A stretch of 44,150 nt of DNA from Caulobacter sp. (lineage in GTDB: Bacteria; Pseudomonadota; Alphaproteobacteria; Caulobacterales; Caulobacteraceae), in assembly GCA_030645575.1 (NCBI GenBank), contig JAUSMJ010000079.1, positions 1 through 44,150 on the forward strand. The letters are read 5' to 3'. The notes below the pieces were generated by a model that worked only from the letters and a program-made list of their open reading frames with translations, was not told the DNA's origin and ran no database searches. Positions 23,071 through 31,910 of the stretch are shown piece after piece. The position numbers and the translations under genes were made by a program. How positions within the stretch are numbered: the stretch's first letter is position 1; each line of letters opens with the position of its first letter.

Positions 23071-23847
23071 TCAATCCACCGCCACCGTGTAATTCAGGGC
23101 CAGCCGGCCGCCGTCGGGGTAGATGGTCTGGCCGGTCATATAGCTGGCGTCGTCGCTGGCCAGGAACACCGCCACCCGGCCGATCTCGCGCGGTTCGCCG
23201 ATGCGCTTTAGCGGGGTCCGCGCCAGGACGCCGCGTTTGGCGGCTTCGTCCTTGAACACCCCCTTGAGGATCTCGGTCGCGATGGTGCCCGGGCCGATGG
23301 CGTTGACCCGGATGCCGTGGTCGGCGAGGCCCAGAGCCATGGTCTTGGTCAGCTGGTTGATCGCGCCCTTGCTGGTCACGTAGGGGACCTGACCGGGGAT
23401 AGCCAGCACGGCGTTGACCGAGCTCATGTTGATGATCGCGCCAGGCTTGCCGGCGGCGACCAGCGCCCGGGCCACGGCCTGGCCGATAACGAACGCCGCC
23501 CGGACGTTGACCGCCAGCACCGCGTCGAAATCCTCAAGCGTGGTGGTCAGGATGTCGCCGGGCCGAAGGATGCCGGCGTTGTTGATCAGGATGTCGATGA
23601 CGCCCAGCTCGGCGCTCGCCCGGGCCACGGCCACCCGGGCCGCCTCCGCGTCGGCGACGTCGCAGGCGATGGCGCTCGTCCGGCGGCCGGTCTCCGCGGC
23701 GATGGCCTCGGCGGCGGCCTTCACCCCGTCGGCGTCGCGATCGAGCAGCGCCACGTCCGCCCCCTCCCGCGCCAGTTCCTGCGCGCAGGCCAGGCCGATG
23801 CCGTGGGCGGCGCCGGTGACCAGGGCGATGCGACCAGCCAGCCGCAT
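23071..23847 (-). CDS. Short-chain dehydrogenase/reductase
   Basis: 258 aa classical SDR. NAD(P)-binding TGAAHGIG at 11-18, NNAG at 89-92, catalytic S143, Y156 and K160 (YVTSK), and the PGTIATE segment after the active site. D36 after the second strand (VALLDRD) favours NAD over NADP. The ATG at 23847 overlaps the glyoxalase TGA by one base; GTG codons further upstream were rejected for this reason. Third gene of the kynU operon; substrate unknown. Confidence 0.9.
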   Translation of the reverse strand: MRLAGRIALVTGAAHGIGLACAQELAREGADVALLDRDADGVKAAAEAIAAETGRRTSAIACDVADAEAARVAVARASAELGVIDILINNAGILRPGDILTTTLEDFDAVLAVNVRAAFVIGQAVARALVAAGKPGAIINMSSVNAVLAIPGQVPYVTSKGAINQLTKTMALGLADHGIRVNAIGPGTIATEILKGVFKDEAAKRGVLARTPLKRIGEPREIGRVAVFLASDDASYMTGQTIYPDGGRLALNYTVAVD

Positions 23848-24287
23848 CACCACACCCCGACGTTGGGCATCGAGGCCCAGGGCTCGGCCGGCGGCAGCGC
23901 GTCGCCCTTCTGCAGCAGCTCGATGGAGATGTTGTCGGGCGAGCGGACAAAGGCCATGCGGCCGTCGCGCGGCGGCCGGTTGATCGTCACCCCGCCGTCC
24001 ATCAGCCGCTGGCAGGCGGCGTAGATGTCATCGACCGCATAGGCCAGGTGGCCGAAGTTGCGGCCTCCGTCATAGGCCTCGTCGTCCCAGTTCCAGGTCA
24101 GCTCGACCGTCGGGGCGCGATTCGCCTTCGCCGCCTCCAGGTCGTCGGGCGCGGCCAGAAAGACCAGGGTGAACCGCCCGGCCTCGACATCGACGCGCGA
24201 GACCTGGGCCAGGCCCAGGCTGTCGCGATAGAAGGCCAGGGCGGCGTCCAGATCGCGGACCCGGACCATGGTGTGGAGATACTGCAT
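23847..24287 (-). CDS. Glyoxalase I-like (VOC) metalloprotein
   Basis: 146 aa with two beta-alpha-beta-beta-beta modules. The four metal ligands expected for glyoxalase I are in place: H5 (YLHTMVRV), E62 (TVELTWN), H80 (FGHLAYAV) and E123 (ISIELLQ). It probably isomerises the glutathione-methylglyoxal adduct to S-lactoylglutathione, though a related dioxygenase-like role cannot be excluded. It sits 9 bases after kynU and overlaps the SDR gene, forming one operon. Confidence 0.85.
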   Translation of the reverse strand: MQYLHTMVRVRDLDAALAFYRDSLGLAQVSRVDVEAGRFTLVFLAAPDDLEAAKANRAPTVELTWNWDDEAYDGGRNFGHLAYAVDDIYAACQRLMDGGVTINRPPRDGRMAFVRSPDNISIELLQKGDALPPAEPWASMPNVGVW

Positions 24288-24296
24288 CGAGGCGCC

Positions 24297-25517
24297 TCAG
24301 GTGACTTTGGAGCGTTGGCGGAAAGCCGGATCGTCATAGGCCCGCGACCGCACGACTTCCACCAGCAGATCGGCGGCGCGGGCGACCTCGGCGAACGACA
24401 GCGGCAGGGGTGAGAGACCAAAGCGCATGGTCCCCGGTTCGCGGTAGTCTCCGATCACACCCCGGCTGATCAGGCACTGGACGATGGCGAAGGCGTCAGG
24501 ATGGTGGAAGGCGACGTGCCCGCCCCGCCGCGCGCTATCCGCCGGGCTTTCCAGAATCAGCGCATCGCCGACCCGGTCGATGAACAGGTCGCCAAGGGCC
24601 CGGGCCTTGGCCGCCGCCGCCGCGGCGCCCGCCTCCAGCGCCAGGTCGACGCCGCCCTCCAGCGCCGCGAGGCTGAGCATCGGCGGCGTGCCGCAGGCGA
24701 ACCGCGCGACGCCGGCGGCCGGGTCGTAGCGGTCCTCGAACGCGAACGGCCGGGCATGGCCGAACCAGCCGGCCAGCGGCGAGAGCAGCGTCCCCTGATG
24801 CCGCCGGGCGACGAACAGGAAGGCCGGGGCCCCGGGCCCGCCGTTGAGGTACTTGTAGCCGCAGCCGACCGCCAGGTCGGCGTTGCAGCCGTTCAGATCG
24901 ACGTCGAGGACGCCCGTGCCGTGGCTGAGATCCCAGAGCACCAGCGCGCCGGCCGCCTGGGCCCGGGCCGTCAGGGCCGCCATGTCGCGCACCGCGCCGC
25001 TACGGTAGTGCGCATGGCATAGCACCAGCAAGGCCACCTCGCCGGTGATCGCCGCCTCCAGCGCCTCGCCCTCGGCCAGCGCCAGCCGACGCCCGCCGCC
25101 CAGGGTGCGGATCGCCCCTTCGAGCATGTAGAGATCTGTCGGGAAGTCGCCCGGCGCGCTGAGCACGACCGGCCGGTCTGGCCGCGCCTGCATCGCCGCG
25201 ACGGCCAGCTTGTAGAGATTGGCCGAGGTCGAATCGGCGACGATCACCTCGTCGGGCCGCGCACCGATCAGGCCGGCGATCTTGCCGCCCACGCGGGCCG
25301 GCGCGCCGATCCAGTCGTGGCTGTTCCAGCCGCGCACGAGGCTCTCGCCCCATTCGTCGCGGACCATCCGGGCGACCCGCTCGGCCGACGCCTTCGGCAG
25401 GGGGCCCAGCGAATTGCCCGCCAGATAGATCATCTCCCGCGGGCGCTCGAAAGCGTCCCGGAAGCGCGCCAGCGGGTCGGCGGCGTCCAGCGCGGCGAGA
25501 TCGGGCCTTGGGCTCAT
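24297..25517 (-). CDS. kynU: Kynureninase
   Basis: 406 aa fold-type I PLP enzyme splitting kynurenine to anthranilate and alanine in tryptophan catabolism. The cofactor lysine is K222 in GCGYKYLNGGPGAPAF, a kynureninase signature; D196 in LWDLSHG contacts the pyridine nitrogen; YLAGNSLGPLP and SLVRGWNSHDWIG are also characteristic. Length is normal. No tryptophan dioxygenase or formamidase gene is nearby. First gene of the operon with the glyoxalase and SDR genes. Confidence 0.93.
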   Translation of the reverse strand: MSPRPDLAALDAADPLARFRDAFERPREMIYLAGNSLGPLPKASAERVARMVRDEWGESLVRGWNSHDWIGAPARVGGKIAGLIGARPDEVIVADSTSANLYKLAVAAMQARPDRPVVLSAPGDFPTDLYMLEGAIRTLGGGRRLALAEGEALEAAITGEVALLVLCHAHYRSGAVRDMAALTARAQAAGALVLWDLSHGTGVLDVDLNGCNADLAVGCGYKYLNGGPGAPAFLFVARRHQGTLLSPLAGWFGHARPFAFEDRYDPAAGVARFACGTPPMLSLAALEGGVDLALEAGAAAAAAKARALGDLFIDRVGDALILESPADSARRGGHVAFHHPDAFAIVQCLISRGVIGDYREPGTMRFGLSPLPLSFAEVARAADLLVEVVRSRAYDDPAFRQRSKVT

Positions 25518-25612
25518 GCGTGACTTATCCGCCGCGGTTTGCCGCCCGACCAGTGCGCAAAACGGAACATTTCAGGAATTTCATTTGCGAATTCCCCGCA
25601 AAGCCGGCTACC

Positions 25613-25623
25613 GAACACTGTTC
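25613..25623. promoter_or_regulatory. Palindrome GAACACTGTTC in the kynU/RND divergent region
   Basis: A perfect 11-bp palindrome lies in the 178-base gap between divergent kynU and the RND adaptor gene, about 70 bases before the latter. A related GAACATTTC lies 50 bases away (25565). Possible operator for the pump genes; no regulator gene is adjacent. Confidence 0.25.
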
Positions 25624-25695
25624 AGATCGCTCCGGGGAGCTGATACCAGGCGCGCGTCGCGCGCCCGGCGCCCGGGTTGCGCCCCGGGAATAGAG

Positions 25696-26772
25696 ATGCA
25701 GATCAAACGCTCATACCTGATCGCCGGCGCCGTGCTGGCCGTGCCGCTGTTCTTCTTCACCGGCTGCACGATCATCAAGACCCTGTCGCCCAAGCCGAAG
25801 CCGGCCGTGGCCTCGGCTTCGTCCGCGGCCAAGGCCGAGGCGCCGCTGGTCAAGGTCGCCCTGATCCAGGAGACCCAGCGGCCCTACGTGGTGTCCGTGC
25901 GCGGTCGCACCGACGCCAACAAGACCGTCGTGGTGCGGGCCGAGACGGCCGGCCCCGTGGCCGCGACCCCGGCGCGCGAAGGCTCCTTCGTGGCCAGGGG
26001 CGCGGTGCTCTGCCGCCTGTCCGTGGACGCGCGCCAGGCGACCGTCGATCAAGCCCGAGCGGCCCTCAAGTCGCGGCAGCTGCAGCGCGAGGCCTCCGAA
26101 CGCCTCGCCGCCCAGGGCTACCGGTCCCAGACCCAGGTGCTGCAGGACCAGGCCAATCTCGACGCGGCCTCCGCGGCCGTCCGCCAGGCCGAGGTGGCGC
26201 TGGAACAGGTCAATGTGCGCGCGCCGTTCGCCGGCGTGTTCGACAGCCGCGACGCCGAGGTCGGTTCCTACCTGGCGCCGGGCGCGCCCTGCGGCACGAT
26301 GATCCAGCTGGATCCGCTGGTGATCCTCGTCGATGTCTCCGAGGCCGAGGTCGGCGGCATCCGTGTCGGCGCCGCGGTTTCGGCGGTCCTCGTCTCGGGC
26401 GAGAGCATCACGGGCCGGGTGCGGTCGGTCGGCCGCAACGCCGACCCGGCGACGCGCACCTACCGCGTCGAGATCGAGGCCCGCAATCCCGGCCTGCGCG
26501 TGCGCTCGGGCCTGTCGGCGGACGTCAAGATCACCGTTGGCGCGGGACCGGCCATGCTGGTGCCGGCCGCCACCCTGGTGCTCGATTCCGCCGGACGGCA
26601 GGGCATCCGCTACGTCCGTAACGACGGCGCCGTCGGCTTTGCCGCCGTCCAGGTGCTGGACGAGTCGTCGGACGGCATCTGGATCACCGGCCTGCGCGGT
26701 CCGGCCCAGGTGATCATCGCCGGCCAGTCCTACGTGTCCGAAGGCCAGAAGGTTCGCGCGTCGGCCCGCTGA
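25696..26772 (+). CDS. RND efflux adaptor subunit, probable lipoprotein
   Basis: 358 aa HlyD/AcrA-type adaptor. The N-terminus MQIKRSYLIAGAVLAVPLFFFTGC ends in a lipobox-like FTGC, so it is probably lipid-anchored in the inner membrane. The lipoyl half-motif and coiled-coil hairpin span about 65-165 (LSVDARQATVDQARAAL), then VRAPFAGVFDSRDAEVGSYL and the beta-barrel region. ATG 25696 is chosen because the signal begins there; the longer frame to 25516 is not signal-like. The permease follows after 31 bases. Confidence 0.88.
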   Translation: MQIKRSYLIAGAVLAVPLFFFTGCTIIKTLSPKPKPAVASASSAAKAEAPLVKVALIQETQRPYVVSVRGRTDANKTVVVRAETAGPVAATPAREGSFVARGAVLCRLSVDARQATVDQARAALKSRQLQREASERLAAQGYRSQTQVLQDQANLDAASAAVRQAEVALEQVNVRAPFAGVFDSRDAEVGSYLAPGAPCGTMIQLDPLVILVDVSEAEVGGIRVGAAVSAVLVSGESITGRVRSVGRNADPATRTYRVEIEARNPGLRVRSGLSADVKITVGAGPAMLVPAATLVLDSAGRQGIRYVRNDGAVGFAAVQVLDESSDGIWITGLRGPAQVIIAGQSYVSEGQKVRASAR

Positions 26773-26803
26773 AAAGCGGCCGGTCGCCAGGAGATGAAGT
26801 GAG

Positions 26804-29800
26804 ATGATCGGAGCCCTGGTCGACGGCGCAATCAAGCGGCGCAAGGTCGTGCTCGGCATCGCCGCGATCGCGTCCCTGTTCGGCCTGTTCGCCTACATGA
26901 ACCTGCCGCGGGAATCGTCACCGAACATCCCGGTGCCGTTCATCGCCATCACCGTGCCCTATCCCGGCGTCAGCCCGGAGGACTCGGAGCGCCTGCTGGT
27001 GCGCCCGCTCGAGCGCGAGCTGCAGTCCCTCGAGGGGCTGAAGGAGATGAACGCGGTCGCCCAGCAGAACGCCGCCACCGTGGTGCTGGAGTTCGAGGTC
27101 AACTTCGACAAGGACAAGGTGCTGCAGGACGTCCGGGCCAAGGTCGATCTGGCCCGCGGCCGGTTCCCGCCCGACGCCGAAGAAGCGATCATCCAGGAAA
27201 ACAACGTCAACGACGACCCCGTGCTGGGCATCATGCTGTCGGGCGCCGCGCCCGAGCGGGCCCTGTACCAGACCGCCCGCGAGCTGCAGGACCGCATCGA
27301 GAGCCTGGAGGGCGTGCTGCGCACCGACCTGGGCGGCGGCCGCGAGGAGCTGCTCGAGGTCACCATCGACCCCGTGCGGATGGAGGCGGCCAACGTCACG
27401 GCCGGCGAGCTGGCGCTGGTCATCGGCCGCAACAACCAGCTGGTGCCGGCCGGCAATCTGCAGACCGAGGGCGGCAAGTTCGCGGTCAAGGTGCCGGGCG
27501 TCATCGAGAAGCCCGAAGACATCCTCGCCCTGCCGATCAAGAAGAACGGCGACCGCCTGATCACGGTCGGCGACATCGGCGAGGTGCGGCGGACGTTCAA
27601 GGAACCCACGCGGATCACCCGCTTCAACGGCCAGCCGGCCTTCGCCATCGACGTGGTCAAGCGGTCGGGGGCCAACGTGCTCGACACCGTGGCGGCCGTC
27701 CGCAAGGTGGTCGAGACCGAGCAGAAACGCTGGCCCGAGACGATCAAGGTCGACTTCACCTACGACGAAAGCGAGTTCATCAACCGCGGCCTGGTGGTGC
27801 TGGAGTCGGGCCTGATCACGGCGACCATCCTGGTCATGGTGATCATCATCGCCAGCCTGGGCCTGCGCCAGGGGCTGATGGTCGGGCTGGCGATTCCGCT
27901 GTGCTTCATGATCGCCTTCCTGCTGCTGCAGGCGTTCGGCATCACCCTGAACCAGATGGTCATGTTCGGCCTGATCCTGGCCGTGGGGATCCTGGTCGAT
28001 GGCGGCATCGTGGTGGTCGAGTACGCAGACCGCAAACAGGCCGAGGGGATGGCCAAGCAGGAGGCCTTCGCGGCCGCCAGCAAGCGCATGTTCTGGCCCG
28101 TGGTCAACGGCACCCTGACCACGCTGTGCGCCTTCATCCCGTTCATGTTCTGGAACTCGATCGCCGGGAAGTTCATGAGCTACCTGCCGATCACCCTGTT
28201 CATGGTGCTCGGCGCATCGATCTTCGTGGCCCTGATCTTCACCCCGGCTCTGGGCTCGATCGCCGGCCGCAAGACCGGGATCGACGAGGAGCATCTGGAG
28301 GAGATCCACAAGTCCGAGCACGGCGATCCGCGCAAGATGTCGGGCTTCATGGGCTGGTACGCGCGCATCCTGTGGTCGTCCGGCCACCATCCGTTCCGCG
28401 TGACGGCCGTGGCCATGCTGGTGATCGTCTCGATCTTCATGTGGTTCGTGAAGACGCCACACCGCAGCGAATTCTTCCTCGACCAGGACCCCGAATGGGC
28501 CACGGTCTACGTCAAGGCGCGGGGCAATCTGTCGACCGAGGCGGCCAACGCCCTGACCCAGCAGGTCGAGGCGCGGCTGGTCGGGGTCAAGGGCGTGGAG
28601 TCGATCTACGCCTCCGCCGGCCTGTTCAACGGCTTCGGCTTCGGCGGCCCGCCCAACGACACGATCGGGCGGCTGCGCATCCAGTTCGTCGACTTCGAGG
28701 CGCGCCATGAGCTGGACATCCGCGGCCAGCAGGTCGTGGACGACATCCGCAAGCGCGTGGCCAATATCCCCGGCATCCTGACCGAGGTGCAGCTGCCCCA
28801 GGGCGGTCCGCCGCAGGGCAAGGACATCCAGGTCGAATTGCGCAGTTCCGATCCGATCGCGCTCAACCAGGCGGCCGACCTGATCAAGGCGCACCTCGCG
28901 ACCGATCCGCAGCTGATCGAGCAGGAGGACACGCGCGCCTCGCCCGGCATCGAGTGGAACCTGACCGTCGATCGCATCGCGGCCGGCCGCTATGGCGTGG
29001 ACGTGCTGCAGGTCGGCCAGGCGATCCAGTTCGTGACCAACGGCATCCTGGTCGGCCGGTTCCGCCCGGACGACGCCGAGGACGAGCTCGATATCCGCGT
29101 CCGCTTCTCGCCCGACGCGCGCAACATGGCCGCCTTCGACCGGCTGAAGATCACCACGCCGCAGGGCCCGGTGCCGGCCAGCTACTTCGTCACCCGCACA
29201 CCCGCGCAGCAGGTCACCTCGATCCAGCGCCGCGACGCCCAGAGGCTCGTGATCATCAAGGCCAACACCATCGACGGCGTGGCCGCCAACCAGAAGATCG
29301 CCGCGCTCAGGCCCTGGCTGGAGAAGGCTCCGATCGACCCAGCCGTGCGCTGGATGTTCCGCGGCGCGGACGAGGAAGGCCAGAAGGCCGCCGTGTTCTT
29401 CATGGTCGCCATGCTGGCCACCCTGTTCATGATGTCGGTCATCCTGCTGTGGCAGTTCAACAGCTTCTATGGCGTGGTGGTGACCCTTTCGGCGGTCATC
29501 ATGTCGACAGTCGGGGTGTTCCTGGGGGTGCAGGTCAACGTGGCGCACACGTTCGACTACATCTCGGTGATCATGCTCGGAACGGGGATCATCGCCCTGG
29601 CCGGGGTCGTGGTCGGCCACAACATCGTGCTGGTCGATACCTATTACCAGCTGCGCCGGCAGGGCTTCGAGGCCGACGTGGCCGCGATGCGCGCGGCGGT
29701 GCAGCGGTTCCGGCCGGTCATGCTGACGACCCTGGTGACGGTGGTCGGCCTGCTGCCGCTGATGTTCCAGATCCACCCCAACTTCCGCGTCGGCGACATC

Positions 29801-30055
29801 GAGTACAAGTCGCCGGGGTCGGAATGGTGGGTCCAGCTGTCCGGCGCGGTGGTCTGGGGCCTGACCTTCTCGACCCTGCTGACCCTGTTCCTGACGCCGG
29901 CCGCCCTGGCCGCGCCCAAGACGCTGGGGCGCCGGTTCCGAAACGTCTGGCTGACCCTCAGGGGCCGGCGGCCCTGGTCTGAGCGTCAGCGCACGGACGA
30001 GGACGGCCAGGTTGCGGACGACGACTATGTACCGTTCGACAAGGCGGCCCAGTAG
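26804..30055 (+). CDS. RND efflux permease with a non-canonical proton-relay motif
   Basis: 1083 aa, normal RND length with 12 membrane helices and two large periplasmic loops. It opens with the N-terminal helix and NLPRESSPNIPVPFIAITVPYPGVSPED, typical of a branch distinct from AcrB/MexB. In TM4 the usual Asp-Asp pair reads GILVDGGIVVVEYADRK, leaving one aspartate; in TM10 the usual AKNxILIVE reads VVGHNIVLVD, so the lysine is missing. The single Asp is, to my knowledge, common in this branch; the GH pair seems less usual. AGGAG lies 10 bases before the ATG. Substrate unknown; no outer-membrane channel nearby. Confidence 0.92.
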   Translation: MIGALVDGAIKRRKVVLGIAAIASLFGLFAYMNLPRESSPNIPVPFIAITVPYPGVSPEDSERLLVRPLERELQSLEGLKEMNAVAQQNAATVVLEFEVNFDKDKVLQDVRAKVDLARGRFPPDAEEAIIQENNVNDDPVLGIMLSGAAPERALYQTARELQDRIESLEGVLRTDLGGGREELLEVTIDPVRMEAANVTAGELALVIGRNNQLVPAGNLQTEGGKFAVKVPGVIEKPEDILALPIKKNGDRLITVGDIGEVRRTFKEPTRITRFNGQPAFAIDVVKRSGANVLDTVAAVRKVVETEQKRWPETIKVDFTYDESEFINRGLVVLESGLITATILVMVIIIASLGLRQGLMVGLAIPLCFMIAFLLLQAFGITLNQMVMFGLILAVGILVDGGIVVVEYADRKQAEGMAKQEAFAAASKRMFWPVVNGTLTTLCAFIPFMFWNSIAGKFMSYLPITLFMVLGASIFVALIFTPALGSIAGRKTGIDEEHLEEIHKSEHGDPRKMSGFMGWYARILWSSGHHPFRVTAVAMLVIVSIFMWFVKTPHRSEFFLDQDPEWATVYVKARGNLSTEAANALTQQVEARLVGVKGVESIYASAGLFNGFGFGGPPNDTIGRLRIQFVDFEARHELDIRGQQVVDDIRKRVANIPGILTEVQLPQGGPPQGKDIQVELRSSDPIALNQAADLIKAHLATDPQLIEQEDTRASPGIEWNLTVDRIAAGRYGVDVLQVGQAIQFVTNGILVGRFRPDDAEDELDIRVRFSPDARNMAAFDRLKITTPQGPVPASYFVTRTPAQQVTSIQRRDAQRLVIIKANTIDGVAANQKIAALRPWLEKAPIDPAVRWMFRGADEEGQKAAVFFMVAMLATLFMMSVILLWQFNSFYGVVVTLSAVIMSTVGVFLGVQVNVAHTFDYISVIMLGTGIIALAGVVVGHNIVLVDTYYQLRRQGFEADVAAMRAAVQRFRPVMLTTLVTVVGLLPLMFQIHPNFRVGDIEYKSPGSEWWVQLSGAVVWGLTFSTLLTLFLTPAALAAPKTLGRRFRNVWLTLRGRRPWSERQRTDEDGQVADDDYVPFDKAAQ

Positions 30056-30062
30056 CGCCTGA

Positions 30063-31910
30063 TCAGCGGCCGCGGGTCTGGCGTTTCCACAGGGTGGCGT
30101 ACTCGCCGCCCGCCGCCAGCAGGGCGTCGTGCGCGCCGCGCTCGACGATCCGGCCCTTCTTGAGCACCAGGATCTCGTCGGCGTCGGCGATGGTCGACAG
30201 CCGGTGGGCCACGACCAGCGTCGTGCGGCCCTGGCGCGCGCGCCGCAGAGTCTCCTGGATCGCCACCTCGGTGCGGGAGTCGAGCGCGCTGGTCGCCTCG
30301 TCGAGGATCAGCACACGCGGATCGGCCAGCAGCGCGCGGGCCAGGCCGACGCGCTGGCGCTCGCCGCCCGACAGCTTGAGCCCTCGCTCGCCGACCTTCG
30401 TCGCCATGCCCTCGGGCAGGCCCTCGATGAAGGCCGTCAGCTCCGCCGCGTCGGCCGCCGCCACGACCTCGGCCGGCGAGGCGTCGGGCCGGCCAAAGGC
30501 GATGTTGGCCTCCAGGGTGTCGTTGAACAGCGCCACGTCCTGCGGCACCAGGGCCACGGCCCGGCGCAGGGCGGCCATCTTCAGGTCGCGCAGATCGACG
30601 CCATCGATGGTCACCCGCCCCGATTGCGGGTCGATCAGGCGCAATGCCAGCCGCACCAGCGTGGTCTTGCCGGCGCCAGACGGGCCGACCAGCGCCACGG
30701 TGGTCCCCGGCGCGGCGCGGAAGCCGACTTCGTCGATCCCCTCCGATCGCCCGCCATGGCGGAAGGAGACGGCCTCGAACACCACCGCCCCGCCCTGCCC
30801 GGCCGGCGCGGGCGGCAGATCGCGGGCGTCCGGCGCCTCGGCCACGTCGGGCGACTGGCGGCGCAGGTCGAGCATCGCCTCCATGTCGATGAACGACTGG
30901 CGGATCTCGCGGTAGGCGAAGCCCAGGATGTTCAGCGGGCCGTAGAGGTTGATCATGATCAGCACGGCGGCGGTGACGTCGCCGGGCCCCATGCGGCCAG
31001 CGGCGGCCTCAAGGCCGGCCATCACCGCCATCAGGGCCAGGCCCAGGCTCATCACGCCCGACTGCATGGCGTTGAGCAGGGTCAGGGAGTTGGTGGCCTT
31101 GATCTGGGCGGCGCTGTAGTGGCCCAGGGCGACCTCGTAGTTGGCCACAGCGCGGGCCTCGGCCCCGAAGGTCTTGACCGTCTCGTAGTTGATCAGGGCA
31201 TCGACGGCGCGGCCGGCGGCTTCCTGGTCGGCCTCGTTGAGCGCCCGGCGGTGGGCGATGCGCCAGTCGGATACCGCGAAGGTCAGCACGACATAGACGA
31301 CCACCGTGGCCACCGCGACGGCCGCGAAACGCCAGTCATACTTCCCCGCCAGCACGCCGGCGGCGATGAACAGCTCGATGATCGTGGGCGCGAGGTTGAA
31401 CACCAGCGCCCGCAGCAGGAAATCCATCGACCGCGCGCCGCGATCGATGACCCGCGACAGCGAGCCCGTGCGCTTGCTCTGGTGAAAGTCCATCGACAGC
31501 GCCAGGGCGTGGGCGAAGGTCTCCGACGCGGCCCGCGCCTGGGCCGCCTGGGCCACCGGCGCGACGATGGCGTCGCGGGCCTGGGGCGCGGCGGCGGCGA
31601 GGAAGCGGATCAGGGCCCAGCCGAGCGCCAGCCCGACAAAAGCGGCGCCGACCTGCACGCCGCCGCTCTGGCCGGCCGCCAGATGGTTGACCGCCGCGCC
31701 CAGCAGCAGCGGCCCGGTCACCCCGGCGATCTTGCCCGCCAGGGTCAGGGCCAGGGCCGTGGTCAGCCGCCAGGTCAGGCCCGGCGCCTTCGAGCGCAGC
31801 ACCAGGCTGGCCAGATCCCTGAGCGCGGTCATCGGCCGGGCGCGGGGCTCGGCGTCCGGCGCGGGCGCGGCGCCGGGCGCGCGGCCGGATCGGGCGGCGT
31901 GAGCGCGCAT
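30063..31910 (-). CDS. ABC exporter, Atm1/HMT1-type half transporter
   Basis: 615 aa: transmembrane domain of about six helices followed by an ATPase domain. Motifs: Walker A GPSGAGKTT, signature LSGGERQR, Walker B VLILDEATSAL, H-loop VAHRLST. In the membrane domain ALINYETVKTFGAEARAVANYE and FHQSKRTGSLSRVIDRG match the Atm1 branch, which exports glutathione-bound sulfur or metal compounds. A Pro/Ala-rich 25-residue N-terminal extension precedes the first helix; an internal ATG (MTALRDL) may be the real start. The annotated ATG at 31910 overlaps the lipoprotein's TGA by one base. Confidence 0.88.
   Translation of the reverse strand: MRAHAARSGRAPGAAPAPDAEPRARPMTALRDLASLVLRSKAPGLTWRLTTALALTLAGKIAGVTGPLLLGAAVNHLAAGQSGGVQVGAAFVGLALGWALIRFLAAAAPQARDAIVAPVAQAAQARAASETFAHALALSMDFHQSKRTGSLSRVIDRGARSMDFLLRALVFNLAPTIIELFIAAGVLAGKYDWRFAAVAVATVVVYVVLTFAVSDWRIAHRRALNEADQEAAGRAVDALINYETVKTFGAEARAVANYEVALGHYSAAQIKATNSLTLLNAMQSGVMSLGLALMAVMAGLEAAAGRMGPGDVTAAVLIMINLYGPLNILGFAYREIRQSFIDMEAMLDLRRQSPDVAEAPDARDLPPAPAGQGGAVVFEAVSFRHGGRSEGIDEVGFRAAPGTTVALVGPSGAGKTTLVRLALRLIDPQSGRVTIDGVDLRDLKMAALRRAVALVPQDVALFNDTLEANIAFGRPDASPAEVVAAADAAELTAFIEGLPEGMATKVGERGLKLSGGERQRVGLARALLADPRVLILDEATSALDSRTEVAIQETLRRARQGRTTLVVAHRLSTIADADEILVLKKGRIVERGAHDALLAAGGEYATLWKRQTRGR

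Noticed and set aside
26918..29776. 952-codon minus-strand frame opposite the second RND permease
   Set aside because: His/Asp/Arg/Gln-rich composition typical of antisense translation in high-GC DNA.
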